From Spartinivicinus marinus (GTDB lineage: Bacteria; Pseudomonadota; Gammaproteobacteria; Pseudomonadales; Zooshikellaceae): 64,000 nt of DNA. Below, piece by piece: positions 26,856 to 36,273 of the stretch. Both the position numbers and the translations under genes were made by a program. Where the stretch lies: positions 2,376,501-2,440,500 of the forward strand of contig NZ_JAPJZK010000001.1 in NCBI RefSeq assembly GCF_026309355.1. Reading direction: 5' to 3'. Within the stretch, counting starts at the first letter, position 1. Every line of letters begins with the position of its first letter. A model generated the notes under the pieces. It saw only the letters and a list, made by a program, of their open reading frames with translations. It did no database searches and was not told where the DNA came from.

Positions 26856-27601
26856 CTGTATAACTCCTTTGCTTCATTAATATTCTTAAGTATAAATCGC
26901 ATAAATAAAACAAAAATAATAAACGCTATTGAAAACCACTGTATTGCATACCCCCAATGTTTTTCCGGGGTAATATTAATAGGCTTATAATGAGGAATAA
27001 ATGCCCCAGCTTGCGGTATATGCAACCTTAACAAATAAAAATCTTTCAAATTAAAAATACTTTTTAGTTGTTTTTTATCTAAAGCTTGGATTATTTTAGG
27101 CCAGTCGGTAGATAGTGACTCTTTTGCCAACAAAAAAGGTTTCGGCAGTTGATTAAAAAGTAAGCCAGTTAACTCCAACTGTTGAGTAGTTTCTGGTATT
27201 TCTGGTATTTTATCTCGATTAATTATCGGGCCCAACCACCCTCTGTCAACCAGTATAAGCTGATTAGCTTTTGTTACAAATGCCGATATAACATTAAAGC
27301 CAGGCTTTCCATTGACTATCTGATTATCAAGCAAAAGATGCTTGTTTTTTATATACTGTCCTGTTAGCTTCACATGCTGATAATTGATATCTTTTTCTTG
27401 CTTATTAGCAGCCTCTTTAACTATTTTCTCAAAGTCTACTGGGTCCCCATCACTTTTCTTTATGAAGGAATTTTGCAGGCTCTCTTTTTCATAAGCTCTA
27501 GACACTTGCCAAATACCTAACACCACTGTAAGGCTAATCACACTAAACATCAATAGTGTAATTTTGTAGTGTTTAGTTATATTTTTAGCTAACAACTTCA
27601 T
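26852..27601 (-). CDS. SURF1 family cytochrome oxidase assembly protein
   Basis: 249 residues with one membrane helix at each end (about 13-31 and 220-238), the SURF1 layout. Conserved pieces: VVLGIWQVSRAYEKE, VKLTGQYIKNKHLLLDNQIVNGKPGFNVISAF, ILVDRGWLGP and the C-terminal HWGYAIQWFSIAFI. SURF1 handles heme A during insertion into subunit I. It is the first gene of the minus-strand run SURF1, SCO-like, ctaA, ctaB, sco and is divergent from the DUF2909 gene. Confidence 0.92.
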   Translation of the reverse strand: MKLLAKNITKHYKITLLMFSVISLTVVLGIWQVSRAYEKESLQNSFIKKSDGDPVDFEKIVKEAANKQEKDINYQHVKLTGQYIKNKHLLLDNQIVNGKPGFNVISAFVTKANQLILVDRGWLGPIINRDKIPEIPETTQQLELTGLLFNQLPKPFLLAKESLSTDWPKIIQALDKKQLKSIFNLKDFYLLRLHIPQAGAFIPHYKPINITPEKHWGYAIQWFSIAFIIFVLFMRFILKNINEAKELYS

Positions 27602-27744
27602 TTATAGCTATCTCATTAATTCAATAAATATATATTTTATTGCTAGTTTGAAATCTTTTTTTAGTGTACCCTTTATTTTAAACGCCATGCTTTAAACTCA
27701 TAAATTTATACTATAATTTCATATTAAAATTACAGGTTACTAAT

Positions 27745-27966
27745 GTGTGGATTAAAGTCTCTATTCTTATTTTGTTGCTAGCTGTTATTTCTAGCTTATT
27801 CGCTGGGTTTTACTTTCTTATTCATGATGAAAGTAAAACTGGTCGTTTAGTGAAATCATTAACTTTAAGAGTATCTCTTACTGTTATGATTATTTTTCTA
27901 CTTATTTATGGCTACTATACAGGTGAAATTGCTCCTTCATCACCTTGGTTACATGCTTTTGGGTGA
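27745..27966 (+). CDS. DUF2909 family twin-transmembrane protein
   Basis: 73 residues starting at GTG 27745 (MWIKVSILILLL), which gives the usual family N-terminus; an ATG two bases earlier is out of frame. Two membrane helices (4-25 and 45-61) are separated by IHDESKTGRLVKSLTLR, the conserved hairpin loop. The function is unknown. It is found in cytochrome oxidase loci. Here it points opposite to all other genes of the locus, divergent from SURF1 and convergent with coxC, and so divides the locus into two transcription units. Confidence 0.85.
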   Translation: MWIKVSILILLLAVISSLFAGFYFLIHDESKTGRLVKSLTLRVSLTVMIIFLLIYGYYTGEIAPSSPWLHAFG

Positions 27967-28013
27967 GGGCTTCATGAAACCCTCACTCCTAGTTTTTCGA
28001 ATGAGGAAACTAG
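27963..28013. terminator. bidirectional hairpins between DUF2909 gene and coxC
   Basis: The first hairpin is gtgaggg 27963-27969 against ccctcac 27980-27986, nearly palindromic throughout its 24 bases and overlapping the DUF2909 stop. A second (ctagttt ... aaactag) follows directly at about 27989-28013. They lie between convergent genes. A short T run (agtttttcg) within the second hairpin could serve the + strand. Confidence 0.5.
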
Positions 28014-28035
28014 AATTCATTCTCTCTAATCATGA

Positions 28036-28926
28036 CTAAAACACATACACAAAAATAAATAACCCAATCCATACTACATCTACAAAGTGCCAATACCAGC
28101 TGGATGCTTCAAATGCGAAGTGTTTTTCACCACTAAAATGTCCTTTATAAACACGAATCAGCATAACTGTTAACATAATGGCACCCAGCGTTACATGTGC
28201 CCCATGAAATCCAGTTAAAATGAAAAATGTTGAACCATAAATTCCCGCATTTAAGGTTAAACCTAATTCATTATATGCATGAATATATTCTTCTACTTGA
28301 AAGAATAAAAACGTATAACCTAGTACTAGTGTTGCAATCAACCAGCCTTTGACTTTAGCTCGGTCATTTTCTCTTAACTTATGATGAGCAAAAGTCAAAG
28401 TTATACTTGAAGTAACCAACAGAATGGTATTGAGTAAAGGAATATCCCAAGCTTCTATAATACCTTTTGGACCACGAAACAGCTCATTATCTGGATTACT
28501 CATTAATGGCCAAGCACTTTCAAATTCTGGCCACAGGAGCTTATGAGTCATATCTGTATGGCCCTCTCCTCCCAACCAAGGTACAGAAAGTGTGCGAACA
28601 TAAAACAATGTGCCAAAGAAAGCAGCGAAAAACATCACTTCTGAAAAAATAAACCAACACATCCCCCAACGAAAAGTTCGATCCATTTGGGGGCTATACA
28701 ACCCGGCTCGGCTTTCTGTAATAACATTACTAAACCATCCATATAGCATATAAGCCATGATTAATGCGCCAGCAAATAAAATCCAATGAGCAGAAGAGTC
28801 TTGTACTTTCTGAGCAGTGTCATTCAATAAGCTGGCAGCGCCATATACAGTTAAAAAAAGCCCAATAGAAGCAATTATCGGCCATTTACTTTGCGCCGGT
28901 ACATAATAGGAGCTTTCAGTTGCCAT
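28036..28926 (-). CDS. coxC: cytochrome c oxidase subunit III
   Basis: 296 residues, seven membrane spans as expected for bacterial subunit III. Typical blocks: YYVPAQSKWPIIASIGLF, DRTFRWGMCWFIFSEVMFFAAFFGTLFYVR, LLNTILLVTSSITLTFAHH, FFQVEEYIHAY, GIYGSTFFILTGFHGAHVTLGAIML and the C-terminal SWYWHFVDVVWIGLF. It stabilises the core and helps proton uptake. It is last in the minus-strand run coxB, coxA, ctaG, coxC, 62 bases after ctaG. Confidence 0.96.
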   Translation of the reverse strand: MATESSYYVPAQSKWPIIASIGLFLTVYGAASLLNDTAQKVQDSSAHWILFAGALIMAYMLYGWFSNVITESRAGLYSPQMDRTFRWGMCWFIFSEVMFFAAFFGTLFYVRTLSVPWLGGEGHTDMTHKLLWPEFESAWPLMSNPDNELFRGPKGIIEAWDIPLLNTILLVTSSITLTFAHHKLRENDRAKVKGWLIATLVLGYTFLFFQVEEYIHAYNELGLTLNAGIYGSTFFILTGFHGAHVTLGAIMLTVMLIRVYKGHFSGEKHFAFEASSWYWHFVDVVWIGLFIFVYVF

Positions 28927-28988
28927 TTATACTAATCTCCATCTAATTGTTTTTTTATATGTTGCTTTTATGCCTTTTCTACCAGGCA

Positions 28989-29558
28989 TTAACTATCCAT
29001 ATTCGTAGCAACTTTTTTTGTCGAATTGTCTGTCACATCAAATAAAGTATATGACAGTGTTAGTTTTTTTATATGTTTGGGGATTTCCTGATCAATCACA
29101 AAACGCATAGGCATAACTACTTCTTCACCCGCTTGCAATGTTTGTTGTTCAAAGCAAAAACACTCTGTTTTTTGTAAAAAAATCGTCCCTTCAGTTGGGC
29201 TAATACTTGGTACAGCCTGGCTACTTCTAGTCGTATTTGTAGGGTTTTTAGCAAAAAATTCTACGCTTTTTAGCTGACCAGGATGAACTTTAACTTGTGA
29301 CACTATAGGCTTGAATTCCCACTGAGCACCTTCACCCAAATTAGTGATAAATTGCACAGTAATTTGCCGTGATTTATCAACAACTGTTGATGTACTTTGA
29401 TATTGATAGGCTTCACTATTGGTTTTACCATTCAATCCAGTTACTTCACAAAATACATCGTACAAAGGAACCATAGCAAAACCAAAACCAAACATACCTA
29501 CAACAATCAAGCTTAGTTTGATAGCGGTTTTTTGAATTGCCCGTTGTGCCACTTTCAT
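28989..29558 (-). CDS. ctaG: cytochrome c oxidase assembly protein CtaG/Cox11
   Basis: 189 residues with one N-terminal membrane helix (about 13-35, containing GFGFAMVPLYDVFCEVTGLNGK, the family signature) and a periplasmic immunoglobulin-like copper domain with the Cu-binding CFCFEQQ motif and MPMRFVID. It inserts CuB into subunit I. It is 9 bases after coxA and 62 before coxC. Confidence 0.96.
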   Translation of the reverse strand: MKVAQRAIQKTAIKLSLIVVGMFGFGFAMVPLYDVFCEVTGLNGKTNSEAYQYQSTSTVVDKSRQITVQFITNLGEGAQWEFKPIVSQVKVHPGQLKSVEFFAKNPTNTTRSSQAVPSISPTEGTIFLQKTECFCFEQQTLQAGEEVVMPMRFVIDQEIPKHIKKLTLSYTLFDVTDNSTKKVATNMDS

Positions 29559-29567
29559 TTTAACAAT

Positions 29568-31160
29568 CTACTTTATATCAGGTGGTGTTGAAAATGTGTG
29601 GTAGGGTGGTGGTGATGGTAAAGTCCATTCCAGTCCTTCAGCTCCATCCCAAACTTGAGCAGATGCTTTTTTACCATTTATAATGGTTTTAATAACAATA
29701 AATAAAAACAAGAGCTGGGTTGCACCAAATAAGAAAGCACCAACACTGGAAATCATATTAAAGTTAGCAAATTGTAAAGCATAATCAGGAATCCTTCTTG
29801 GCATACCAGCCAAGCCAACAAAGTGCATTGGGAAGAAAGCTAAATTCATACCAATGAAAGATAACCAAAAATGGGTTTTACCTAATAGTTCATCATACAT
29901 ATGCCCAGTCCATTTGGGCAGCCAGTAATAAATACCAGCATAAATACCAAAAATTGCGCCAGGTACTAATACATAATGAAAATGCGCGACTACAAAGTAA
30001 GTATCATGATATTGAAAATCAGAAGGTGCAATTGCCAACATCAAACCAGAAAAGCCACCAATGGTAAACAAAATGACAAAAGCAATAGCAAATAGCATAG
30101 GCGTTTCAAATGTTAGTGCCCCACGATACATGGTAGTTACCCAGTTAAATACTTTCACCCCTGTTGGTACCGCAATTAACATAGTGGCATACATAAAAAA
30201 CAATTCACCTGTTAATGGCATCCCGACAGTAAACATATGGTGAGCCCAAACAATGAACGACAGAAAGGCTATCGAAGCTGTGGCATAAACCATTGAGGTA
30301 TAGCCAAATAAAGGTTTTCGAGAGAATGTTGGGATGATTGCAGAAACAGCTCCAAACGCTGGTAAAATCATAATATATACTTCAGGGTGACCAAAAAACC
30401 AAAAAACATGTTGAAATAATACTGGGTCACCACCACCACCTGCATTAAAGAAACTGGTACCAAAGTGTATATCCATTAACATCATGGTTACTACACCTGC
30501 TAACACAGGCATTACTGCAATCAGTAAAAATGCAGTGATTAGCCAAGTCCATACAAATAATGGCATCTTCATCATGGTCATGCCTGGAGCACGTAAATTA
30601 AGAATGGTTGCGATTATATTAATCGCCCCCATAATGGAAGAAATGCCCATCATATGTACTGATAGAATAAAGAAGGTAACTGAAGGTGGTGCATAGGTAG
30701 TTGAAAGAGGCGCATAAAATGTCCAACCGAAATTAGGTGCACCTCCCTCCATAAATAGTGAGCTTATTAAGATAAAAAAAGCAAAGGGTAAAATCCAAAA
30801 GCTCCAGTTATTCATCCTTGGCATGGCCATATCTGGCGCTCCAATCATCATCGGTACCATCCAGTTTGCTAGCCCGACAAATGCAGGCATAACCGCACCA
30901 AATACCATGATTAAACCATGCAAGGTAGTCATCTGATTAAAAAACTCAGGATCAACTATTTGCAATCCTGGTTGAAATAACTCTGAGCGAATAACCATTG
31001 CCATTAAACCACCAGTAAGGAACATGGCAAAACTAAACCACAAGTACATTGTTCCAATGTCTTTATGATTTGTGGTTAACACCCAACGCATAAACCCTTT
31101 AGCAGGACCATGATGGTGGTCATCAGCTGTGTGGGTATGATCATCAATTACAGCACTCAT
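29568..31160 (-). CDS. coxA: cytochrome c oxidase subunit I
   Basis: 530 residues from the ATG at 31160; the open frame extends to 31280 but that part overlaps coxB. The N-terminus is His/Asp-rich (DDHTHTADDHHHG). Heme-copper oxidase motifs: TTLHGLIMVFGAVMP (low-spin heme His), HVFWFFGHPEVYIMILPAFG (CuB His and the cross-linked Tyr), WAHHMFTVG (CuB His pair) and VAHFHYVLVPGAIFG (heme a3 and a His). There are twelve spans. It reduces oxygen to water while pumping protons. It is 19 bases after coxB. Sequence pattern fits A-type (mitochondrial-like) oxidases. Confidence 0.97.
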   Translation of the reverse strand: MSAVIDDHTHTADDHHHGPAKGFMRWVLTTNHKDIGTMYLWFSFAMFLTGGLMAMVIRSELFQPGLQIVDPEFFNQMTTLHGLIMVFGAVMPAFVGLANWMVPMMIGAPDMAMPRMNNWSFWILPFAFFILISSLFMEGGAPNFGWTFYAPLSTTYAPPSVTFFILSVHMMGISSIMGAINIIATILNLRAPGMTMMKMPLFVWTWLITAFLLIAVMPVLAGVVTMMLMDIHFGTSFFNAGGGGDPVLFQHVFWFFGHPEVYIMILPAFGAVSAIIPTFSRKPLFGYTSMVYATASIAFLSFIVWAHHMFTVGMPLTGELFFMYATMLIAVPTGVKVFNWVTTMYRGALTFETPMLFAIAFVILFTIGGFSGLMLAIAPSDFQYHDTYFVVAHFHYVLVPGAIFGIYAGIYYWLPKWTGHMYDELLGKTHFWLSFIGMNLAFFPMHFVGLAGMPRRIPDYALQFANFNMISSVGAFLFGATQLLFLFIVIKTIINGKKASAQVWDGAEGLEWTLPSPPPYHTFSTPPDIK

Positions 31161-31179
31161 TAGCTGACTCCTATCCTTT

Positions 31180-32310
31180 TTATTGTCCTGCTTCGTTAAA
31201 CTTAACAATGTCCATGGGCACCACTTGATCACCTGTATTGTTACCCCAAGCATTACGTTGATAAGTAATAACTGCTGCAATATCCACTTCGCTTAGCTGT
31301 TTACCAAATGCTTGCATTGCTGTCCCCTGCACACCATTCACAACAACTGCTATATGTTTTTGAGGTTCACCCGTTGCAATCTCACTTCCTTTAATAGCAG
31401 GGAAAACGGGAGGCACACCTTCTCCATTAGGTTGGTGACACGCAGCACAGTTCTTGTTGTATATTTTTTCTCCCCGGCTATAGAGTTCTTCTTGTGTCCA
31501 TACTTTATCTCGCAACTCTCGCTCTTTAGCCGCAGCCTCTTTTTTAGCTACTAGCCAGGTTTGATAGTCTTCCTCTGACTTTGCTTCAACCACTATCGGC
31601 ATAAAACCATGGTCTTTACCACAAAGCTCAGCACACTGCCCACGATAAATGCCAGGCTCTTCAATCTTTGTCCAAGCTTCATTAATAAACCCTGGAATAG
31701 CATCTTTTTTAACGGCTAAGTCAGGTACCCACCAAGAATGAATCACATCATTCGCTGTAATCAGAAAGCGTATTTTTTTATTAACAGGCACAACCATAGG
31801 CTCATCAACTTCCAGTAAGTAATGATCACCTTTTGGTTCTTCATTAGCTATTTCTGCTTTAGGAGTGCTTAGATTGCTAAAAAACCCCACATCATCAGCA
31901 AGATATTTATAGTGCCACTTCCATTGATAGCCGGTTATTTGGATATCAATATCAGACTCTTTGGTGTCATATACTTTAATTAAGGTTTGGGTAGCTGGTA
32001 CAGCCATCGATACCAGAATAAGAAATGGTATAGCAGTCCATATTACTTCTATTAAAGTATTTTCATGAAAAGCTGCGGGTTTGGCACCCAGTGACTTTCG
32101 GTGCATTAACATTGACCAAAACATCACACCAAAAACCACAATCCCTATGACAACACAGATCCAAAAAATCGTCATGTGAAGATCGTAAATGGAGCGGCTA
32201 ACTTCAGTAACCCCTTGGGGTAAGTTATATCCCCACTCTCCATACACCGACCCACATGCCAGTAGCGTGCTGACAGCAGCTATTAGCTTAGGTTTATCTC
32301 CTAACAACAT
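31180..32310 (-). CDS. coxB: cytochrome c oxidase subunit II with fused cytochrome c domain
   Basis: 376 residues. Signal and two membrane helices (about 46-68, 88-107), then the cupredoxin domain with CuA ligands His191 (VIHSWW), Cys226, Cys230, His234 and Met237 in QCAELCGKDHGFM. The aromatic patch is YQWKWHY. A linker (255-270) leads to a class I cytochrome c domain with CAACH (288-292) and a Met in GTAMQAFG. This is the caa3-type arrangement, taking electrons directly through the fused heme c. First gene of its operon; start ATG 32310 follows closely on AAGGA. Confidence 0.96.
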   Translation of the reverse strand: MLLGDKPKLIAAVSTLLACGSVYGEWGYNLPQGVTEVSRSIYDLHMTIFWICVVIGIVVFGVMFWSMLMHRKSLGAKPAAFHENTLIEVIWTAIPFLILVSMAVPATQTLIKVYDTKESDIDIQITGYQWKWHYKYLADDVGFFSNLSTPKAEIANEEPKGDHYLLEVDEPMVVPVNKKIRFLITANDVIHSWWVPDLAVKKDAIPGFINEAWTKIEEPGIYRGQCAELCGKDHGFMPIVVEAKSEEDYQTWLVAKKEAAAKERELRDKVWTQEELYSRGEKIYNKNCAACHQPNGEGVPPVFPAIKGSEIATGEPQKHIAVVVNGVQGTAMQAFGKQLSEVDIAAVITYQRNAWGNNTGDQVVPMDIVKFNEAGQ

Positions 32311-33420
32311 TCCTTATGCCCCTTGATTATATTTATGTGCTAGCAGGCTAATACTCGCTTTGAGAATTTATTACTGGTATCCAAACCTTTAATACTCAAT
32401 ATTTGTGTTGTTCGCACTATCCACTTTGGTTAGACAATTGACACTTTTAAAGTTAGAGACATTAAACTTTTTTATGTTTGGTTTTAGATGTACACAATCT
32501 TTACTAATATGCTGTTATTAACAACTCTGCCTTGAGAAGGCAAATACATCAATTAGTTATTATTGTGTTTTGCTCAAACCATTTGCAATCCAAGCTTGCT
32601 TACACCTTATGAATATCCTTCTATACTACTTTCATTGATACCCTTTGCACTGGGTATAATTCAATACTGCGTGTTAGGTATAAATTTTTGTTTGTTGTTA
32701 GTCACTTTCTTAACCCGACATTATTGGTCTTATTATTACATCGGATGGGCTATAAGGCTGTCATTGACAAGTGAATAAGATAGCTAACCAACTTAATACA
32801 CTCATGACAAACCACTATTGCGTGCTTAACCATCACCTGGATCACACCATCATCTGGTGTATATATCCGTCGCAAATCATTTTTAGGTTTTGTTATCGTC
32901 GCTCATCACCCCAATCACCTATTTCAATAGGCTCATGGGGTTTCGTCACTTGATAGTCTCACCTAAAATACCTTTGCATTGGATATACCATAACGAATAA
33001 AAAACTATTTTCACGATGGCAACAATACTTGCTAAAAGTTAACTAAAATGTCGCTGACTTTTGTAAGAACTACTTATTTTCACAATTGCATAGCCTGTTA
33101 GCTTCAATTTCTATCATTTTTGCAATTGCTTATCATTTCCATAACTGCTTGTCACTGAACTTAAGTAAACACTTAGCCCACAATTCCATACAACTGCTTT
33201 ATTATAACGAACCCCATTCTTACGGCAACTGGCGTTAACACAGAAAACGGATCGTAGAGCCACTCATTAAAAAATTATTGAGCTGAATCAAGGAGTTATG
33301 GAGAAAAATATTGCAAATAATATTTTATTATAAAAAAACAGTTTTATTAAAAATATGTTACTCTTCTTATATTGGTAAATAGCTTAAATTTATAAATCAA
33401 CAATATAAGTCATTCATTGT
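32311..33420. other. 1.1 kb intergenic region between coxB and the MATE gene
   Basis: Divergent spacer that should hold promoters for the cox operon and for the MATE gene. Two short open frames (32563-32778, 32771-32953) have no family-like content and cross a repeat copy, so I do not call them genes. A family 2 repeat lies at 32861-32988. The rest is AT-rich, with repeated cttcccat/cacttt-like words but no recognised element. Confidence 0.5.
32861..32988. repeat. intergenic repeat family 2, shortened copy
   Basis: It matches the copy at 40763-41102 at both ends: atttttaggttttgttatcg then tcgctc on the left, and aatcacctat plus ataggctcatgggg with ttcgt on the right. The inner block of about 50 bases (the hairpin with atgcagttaatgcatggagc) is missing, with the junction at a repeated tcacc. 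It ends ttggatatacca, equivalent to the tttgggtata end of other copies. Confidence 0.65.
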
Positions 33421-34734
33421 ATGAGTAATATTCATGTAAGTGTATGGGCCATTGCCTGGCCGATGATGTTAGCCAATATCACTACACCATTACTTGGGTT
33501 AGTCGATGCAGCTGTATTGGGCCACTTACCAGAAGCTTACTATTTAGGTGCAGTTGCTATTGGCTCTGCCATTTTTAGCTTCATTTTTTGGAGCTTTGGT
33601 TTCCTTAGAATGGGTACGACAGGTGTTGTAGCTCAAGCTTTTGGTGAAAGTAATTACACCGCGATTCATAGGTACTTTTGCCAATCAATCATTATCGCTT
33701 TAGTGGTTGGTACAGTCGTCATTGCTTGCCAGTCAATAATTTTATTACTTGGCGAGCTGTTTTTTGCCCCACCCGCTCAAGTGTTAGGCGAGTTAAACAT
33801 TTACTATGAAATTAGAGTATGGTCTGCACCAGCCGTACTAATTAACTTTACGATGATAGGTTGGTTAATTGGTGTGCAGCGAACCAGGATTCCATTACTT
33901 CTAATGGTGATAGCACACTCAACAAATATCGTGTTAGACATTCTGTTAGTTATGGTTTTCAAACTAAATACTGCAGGCGTTGCTTTTGCCACGGTAACCG
34001 CTGACTATCTCACACTAATCATTGGCTTAATCTGTTGTAATAGTATATTGCGCAAACTAGGCCAACCGTTATTCGCCAGTATTAATTTACGGGGTATAAA
34101 ACAGCTTATTCTGATTAATAAGGACTTATTTTTTCGCTCACTATGTCTACTGCTTTGCTTTGCATTTTTCACTGCTCAAGGGTCACGGCAAGGCGAACAA
34201 ATCCTGGCCGCAAATGCATTGCTGATAAATTTTTTGCTCATTATTTCCAATGGCTTGGATGGCTTTGCTCATGCAGCTGAAGCGCTGGTTGGTAAGGCTA
34301 TTGGTGAAAAAAACCTCGACTACTTACGCTTGGCGATTAAATCAACAGGTATTTGGTCTGTTGTTGGCAGTATCTGTTTTATGCTTTTGTTCTGGTTGTT
34401 TGGCAAACAGATCATTTTTTCATTAACTGATATTGAGTCTGTAAGAGAGCTAGCTCTTACCTATTTACCCTGGCTTATTTGGCTACCTTTAGTCACTGTT
34501 TGGAGTTATTGGTTAGACGGGGTATTTATTGGCACAGTTAGAACAGACTTAATGATGTATACCGTGTTAGGTAGTAGTCTGTTTATTTATTTACCGGTTT
34601 GGTGGTTTACTAGACAACTAGACAATACAGGGTTATGGCTTGCTTTCTTTTCTTTTTTAACTGCTCGCAGTTTACTCGCAATATTAGTCTTTTATTATAT
34701 GAATAAGAAACAGGTTTGGATTAGGCCGTATTAA
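33421..34734 (+). CDS. MATE family efflux transporter (DinF-like)
   Basis: 437 residues with twelve hydrophobic spans in two similar halves. The N-terminus is typical of DinF: AWPMMLANITTPLLGLVDAAVLGHLPEAYYLGAVAIGSAIFSFIFWSFGFLRMGTTGVVAQAFGE. The second half opens with LLCFAFFTAQGSRQGEQILAANALLINF and contains GLDGFAHAAEALVGKAIG. It exports organic compounds, probably with Na+ or H+; the substrate is unknown. No LexA box was recognised upstream. There is no clear SD before the ATG. Confidence 0.92.
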   Translation: MSNIHVSVWAIAWPMMLANITTPLLGLVDAAVLGHLPEAYYLGAVAIGSAIFSFIFWSFGFLRMGTTGVVAQAFGESNYTAIHRYFCQSIIIALVVGTVVIACQSIILLLGELFFAPPAQVLGELNIYYEIRVWSAPAVLINFTMIGWLIGVQRTRIPLLLMVIAHSTNIVLDILLVMVFKLNTAGVAFATVTADYLTLIIGLICCNSILRKLGQPLFASINLRGIKQLILINKDLFFRSLCLLLCFAFFTAQGSRQGEQILAANALLINFLLIISNGLDGFAHAAEALVGKAIGEKNLDYLRLAIKSTGIWSVVGSICFMLLFWLFGKQIIFSLTDIESVRELALTYLPWLIWLPLVTVWSYWLDGVFIGTVRTDLMMYTVLGSSLFIYLPVWWFTRQLDNTGLWLAFFSFLTARSLLAILVFYYMNKKQVWIRPY

Positions 34735-34956
34735 CACTTTTCTATAGCTCGTTATGCATAGCACATCTTCCGTCTTACGTAGCAGTGTCATCGTGCACAC
34801 CTCAACAGGCACTCGTGAGTAAAGCTCATAAAATTTTGCCGCTAAGGTCATATAGTCTACCATTAGACTAACACTTGTTTTATACTCGTGTAGGTAATAA
34901 TGTACGGTAAGTGAATCCAAGGCATATCGCCTGACATCATTATTATCTATCATCAT
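34684..34956 (-). CDS. small hypothetical protein (uncertain)
   Basis: A 90-residue frame, ATG 34956, overlapping the last 51 bases of the MATE gene tail to tail. It has a balanced soluble composition (RRYALDSLTVHYYLHEYKTSVSLMVDYMTLAAKFYELYSRVP) with a predicted long helix, no signal peptide and no membrane span. A purine run (aagagatg) precedes the double ATG. I recognise no family. The overlap and the lack of neighbours on its strand make it possible that this is chance. Confidence 0.35.
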   Translation of the reverse strand: MMIDNNDVRRYALDSLTVHYYLHEYKTSVSLMVDYMTLAAKFYELYSRVPVEVCTMTLLRKTEDVLCITSYRKVLIRPNPNLFLIHIIKD

Positions 34957-35491
34957 CTCTTATATTTTAGCCACCTTAGATGTGGTATAGCCTCATTAAA
35001 AGTTCAGGTAACCCAAAATAAAAAGTAGAGTCCAAGTACGACAGGGGGAGTGGATAGGGCATTATGGACGATTGTGACAATAGCCTCTTAAAAAATAAGA
35101 AAACCAGATTTTTACTTAATACCAGTAATAGAGAGGTATTTGGTTTTCGCTGAGTATAAAAAGAAAATCAAATAAAATACCAGGGGTTTAATTCCCTGTT
35201 ACGTTTTTTCTAAATACGTGCTACTTATAGCATTTAATTCTAACAAACAATCTCTGCCATCAATTTGGCTTAATGTATATTGCGAAAAGCTATTAAAATT
35301 TAGTATTTATACACAACGTACAAGAGGTTTTATACTACTTTCAAAGCTCCTTTATAGCTTTTTTGTTAAAACCATTGTTTTTTATGCTAATTATTTATTT
35401 AGCCTTTTATGCAATTTGCAATCCGCTTCAACGTATTAATTATTAACAAACAGTTTAATTTTTAGACCTTAATGGAGTTAGGCTCTAATCG
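34957..35491. other. intergenic region
   Basis: 535 AT-rich bases. A 73-codon frame at 35218-35439 starts without an SD and has a low-complexity, Leu/Phe/Tyr-rich product, so it is not called. I see nothing else recognisable. Confidence 0.45.
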
Positions 35492-36157
35492 GTGATGCTT
35501 ATGATAGTGAGTGGTATGAAACAAGCCATTACTGAAGCTAAGGAACAGAATTTTGTCAGTTCCGAGTGGATAGCTCAGCTAGCGGTGCATAGTAAACAGT
35601 TACATAGAACCATCAAATTACCCGAAGCTCAGGGAGATCAAGCCCTTTTTAACTTTGTGATTCAATATATTGAGGCAGTACCAAGCTTTATTGAACACAC
35701 CTTAAATACAGCAGCCAAGTTGAACTTGCTTAAAGCTATTGAACCAGTTGTTAAACAAGCCACAGGTTTTTTTAAGCAGCCACCTAGGCAAGTGAGAGCT
35801 AAATATCATTTTGATAATTTAGGAGATTTATACCAGTTAATGGATCAGGCTTATTTAACTCATCGGTTATTAGAAGAGTTAAATGATGCATTTATGCTGC
35901 AAACAGGTATACCAATTTTGCCAATGGATATTACCAAAGCCAATTTAATTATCTATGGGATGCTTGGTGATACACATGGTTGCCAATTGGAGAACCTAGT
36001 ACAAGAAACAGCCAGTCAATTTGATCTTTATCAGCTTGTTGATCACAGCCAAATTAATAAACAACAAGTCTCATTATCTGAGCAAAACTGGCCTTGCTTT
36101 AGTACCCAATTAGGGATTTGCTTACAGCTAAGAGAGCGTCATTTGCGTTTAGTATAA
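35492..36157 (+). CDS. conserved-looking hypothetical protein
   Basis: Up to 221 residues. Four in-frame starts crowd the beginning (GTG 35492, ATG 35495, 35501 and 35516), and the true one is not clear; MKQAITEAKEQNF from 35516 looks most natural. The product is soluble and helical with no signal peptide (for example LFNFVIQYIEAVPSFIEHTLNTAAKLNLLKAIEPVVKQ, YQLMDQAYLTHRLLEELNDAFM). The latter half has LPMDITKANLIIYGMLGD. Codon use fits the neighbourhood. I do not recognise a family. A strong intrinsic terminator follows. Confidence 0.7.
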   Translation: MMLMIVSGMKQAITEAKEQNFVSSEWIAQLAVHSKQLHRTIKLPEAQGDQALFNFVIQYIEAVPSFIEHTLNTAAKLNLLKAIEPVVKQATGFFKQPPRQVRAKYHFDNLGDLYQLMDQAYLTHRLLEELNDAFMLQTGIPILPMDITKANLIIYGMLGDTHGCQLENLVQETASQFDLYQLVDHSQINKQQVSLSEQNWPCFSTQLGICLQLRERHLRLV

Positions 36158-36218
36158 TTAACAGTTTTATACTAATAACTTTTCGCATCCACTTTGCTGT
36201 AAGTATTTTGCAAACACT

Positions 36219-36246
36219 TAAAAACCCTGCATTAGCAGGGTTTTTT
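36219..36246. terminator. intrinsic terminator (usable on both strands)
   Basis: aaaaaccctgc, loop atta, gcagggtttttt: a GC stem with A-tract before and T-tract after, ending at 36246. It lies between the convergent hypothetical gene (+) and yheV (-) and can serve both. It is the clearest terminator in the window. Confidence 0.9.
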
Positions 36247-36273
36247 AATAAAGCGTCAAAATAGCTGAAAAAG

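Noticed and set aside
32563-32953. Two small open frames in the coxB-MATE spacer
   Set aside because: No SD, Cys/Leu/Ser-rich composition, and the second runs into a repeat copy.
35218-35439. 73-codon open frame
   Set aside because: Low-complexity AT-rich product, no SD and no neighbour support.
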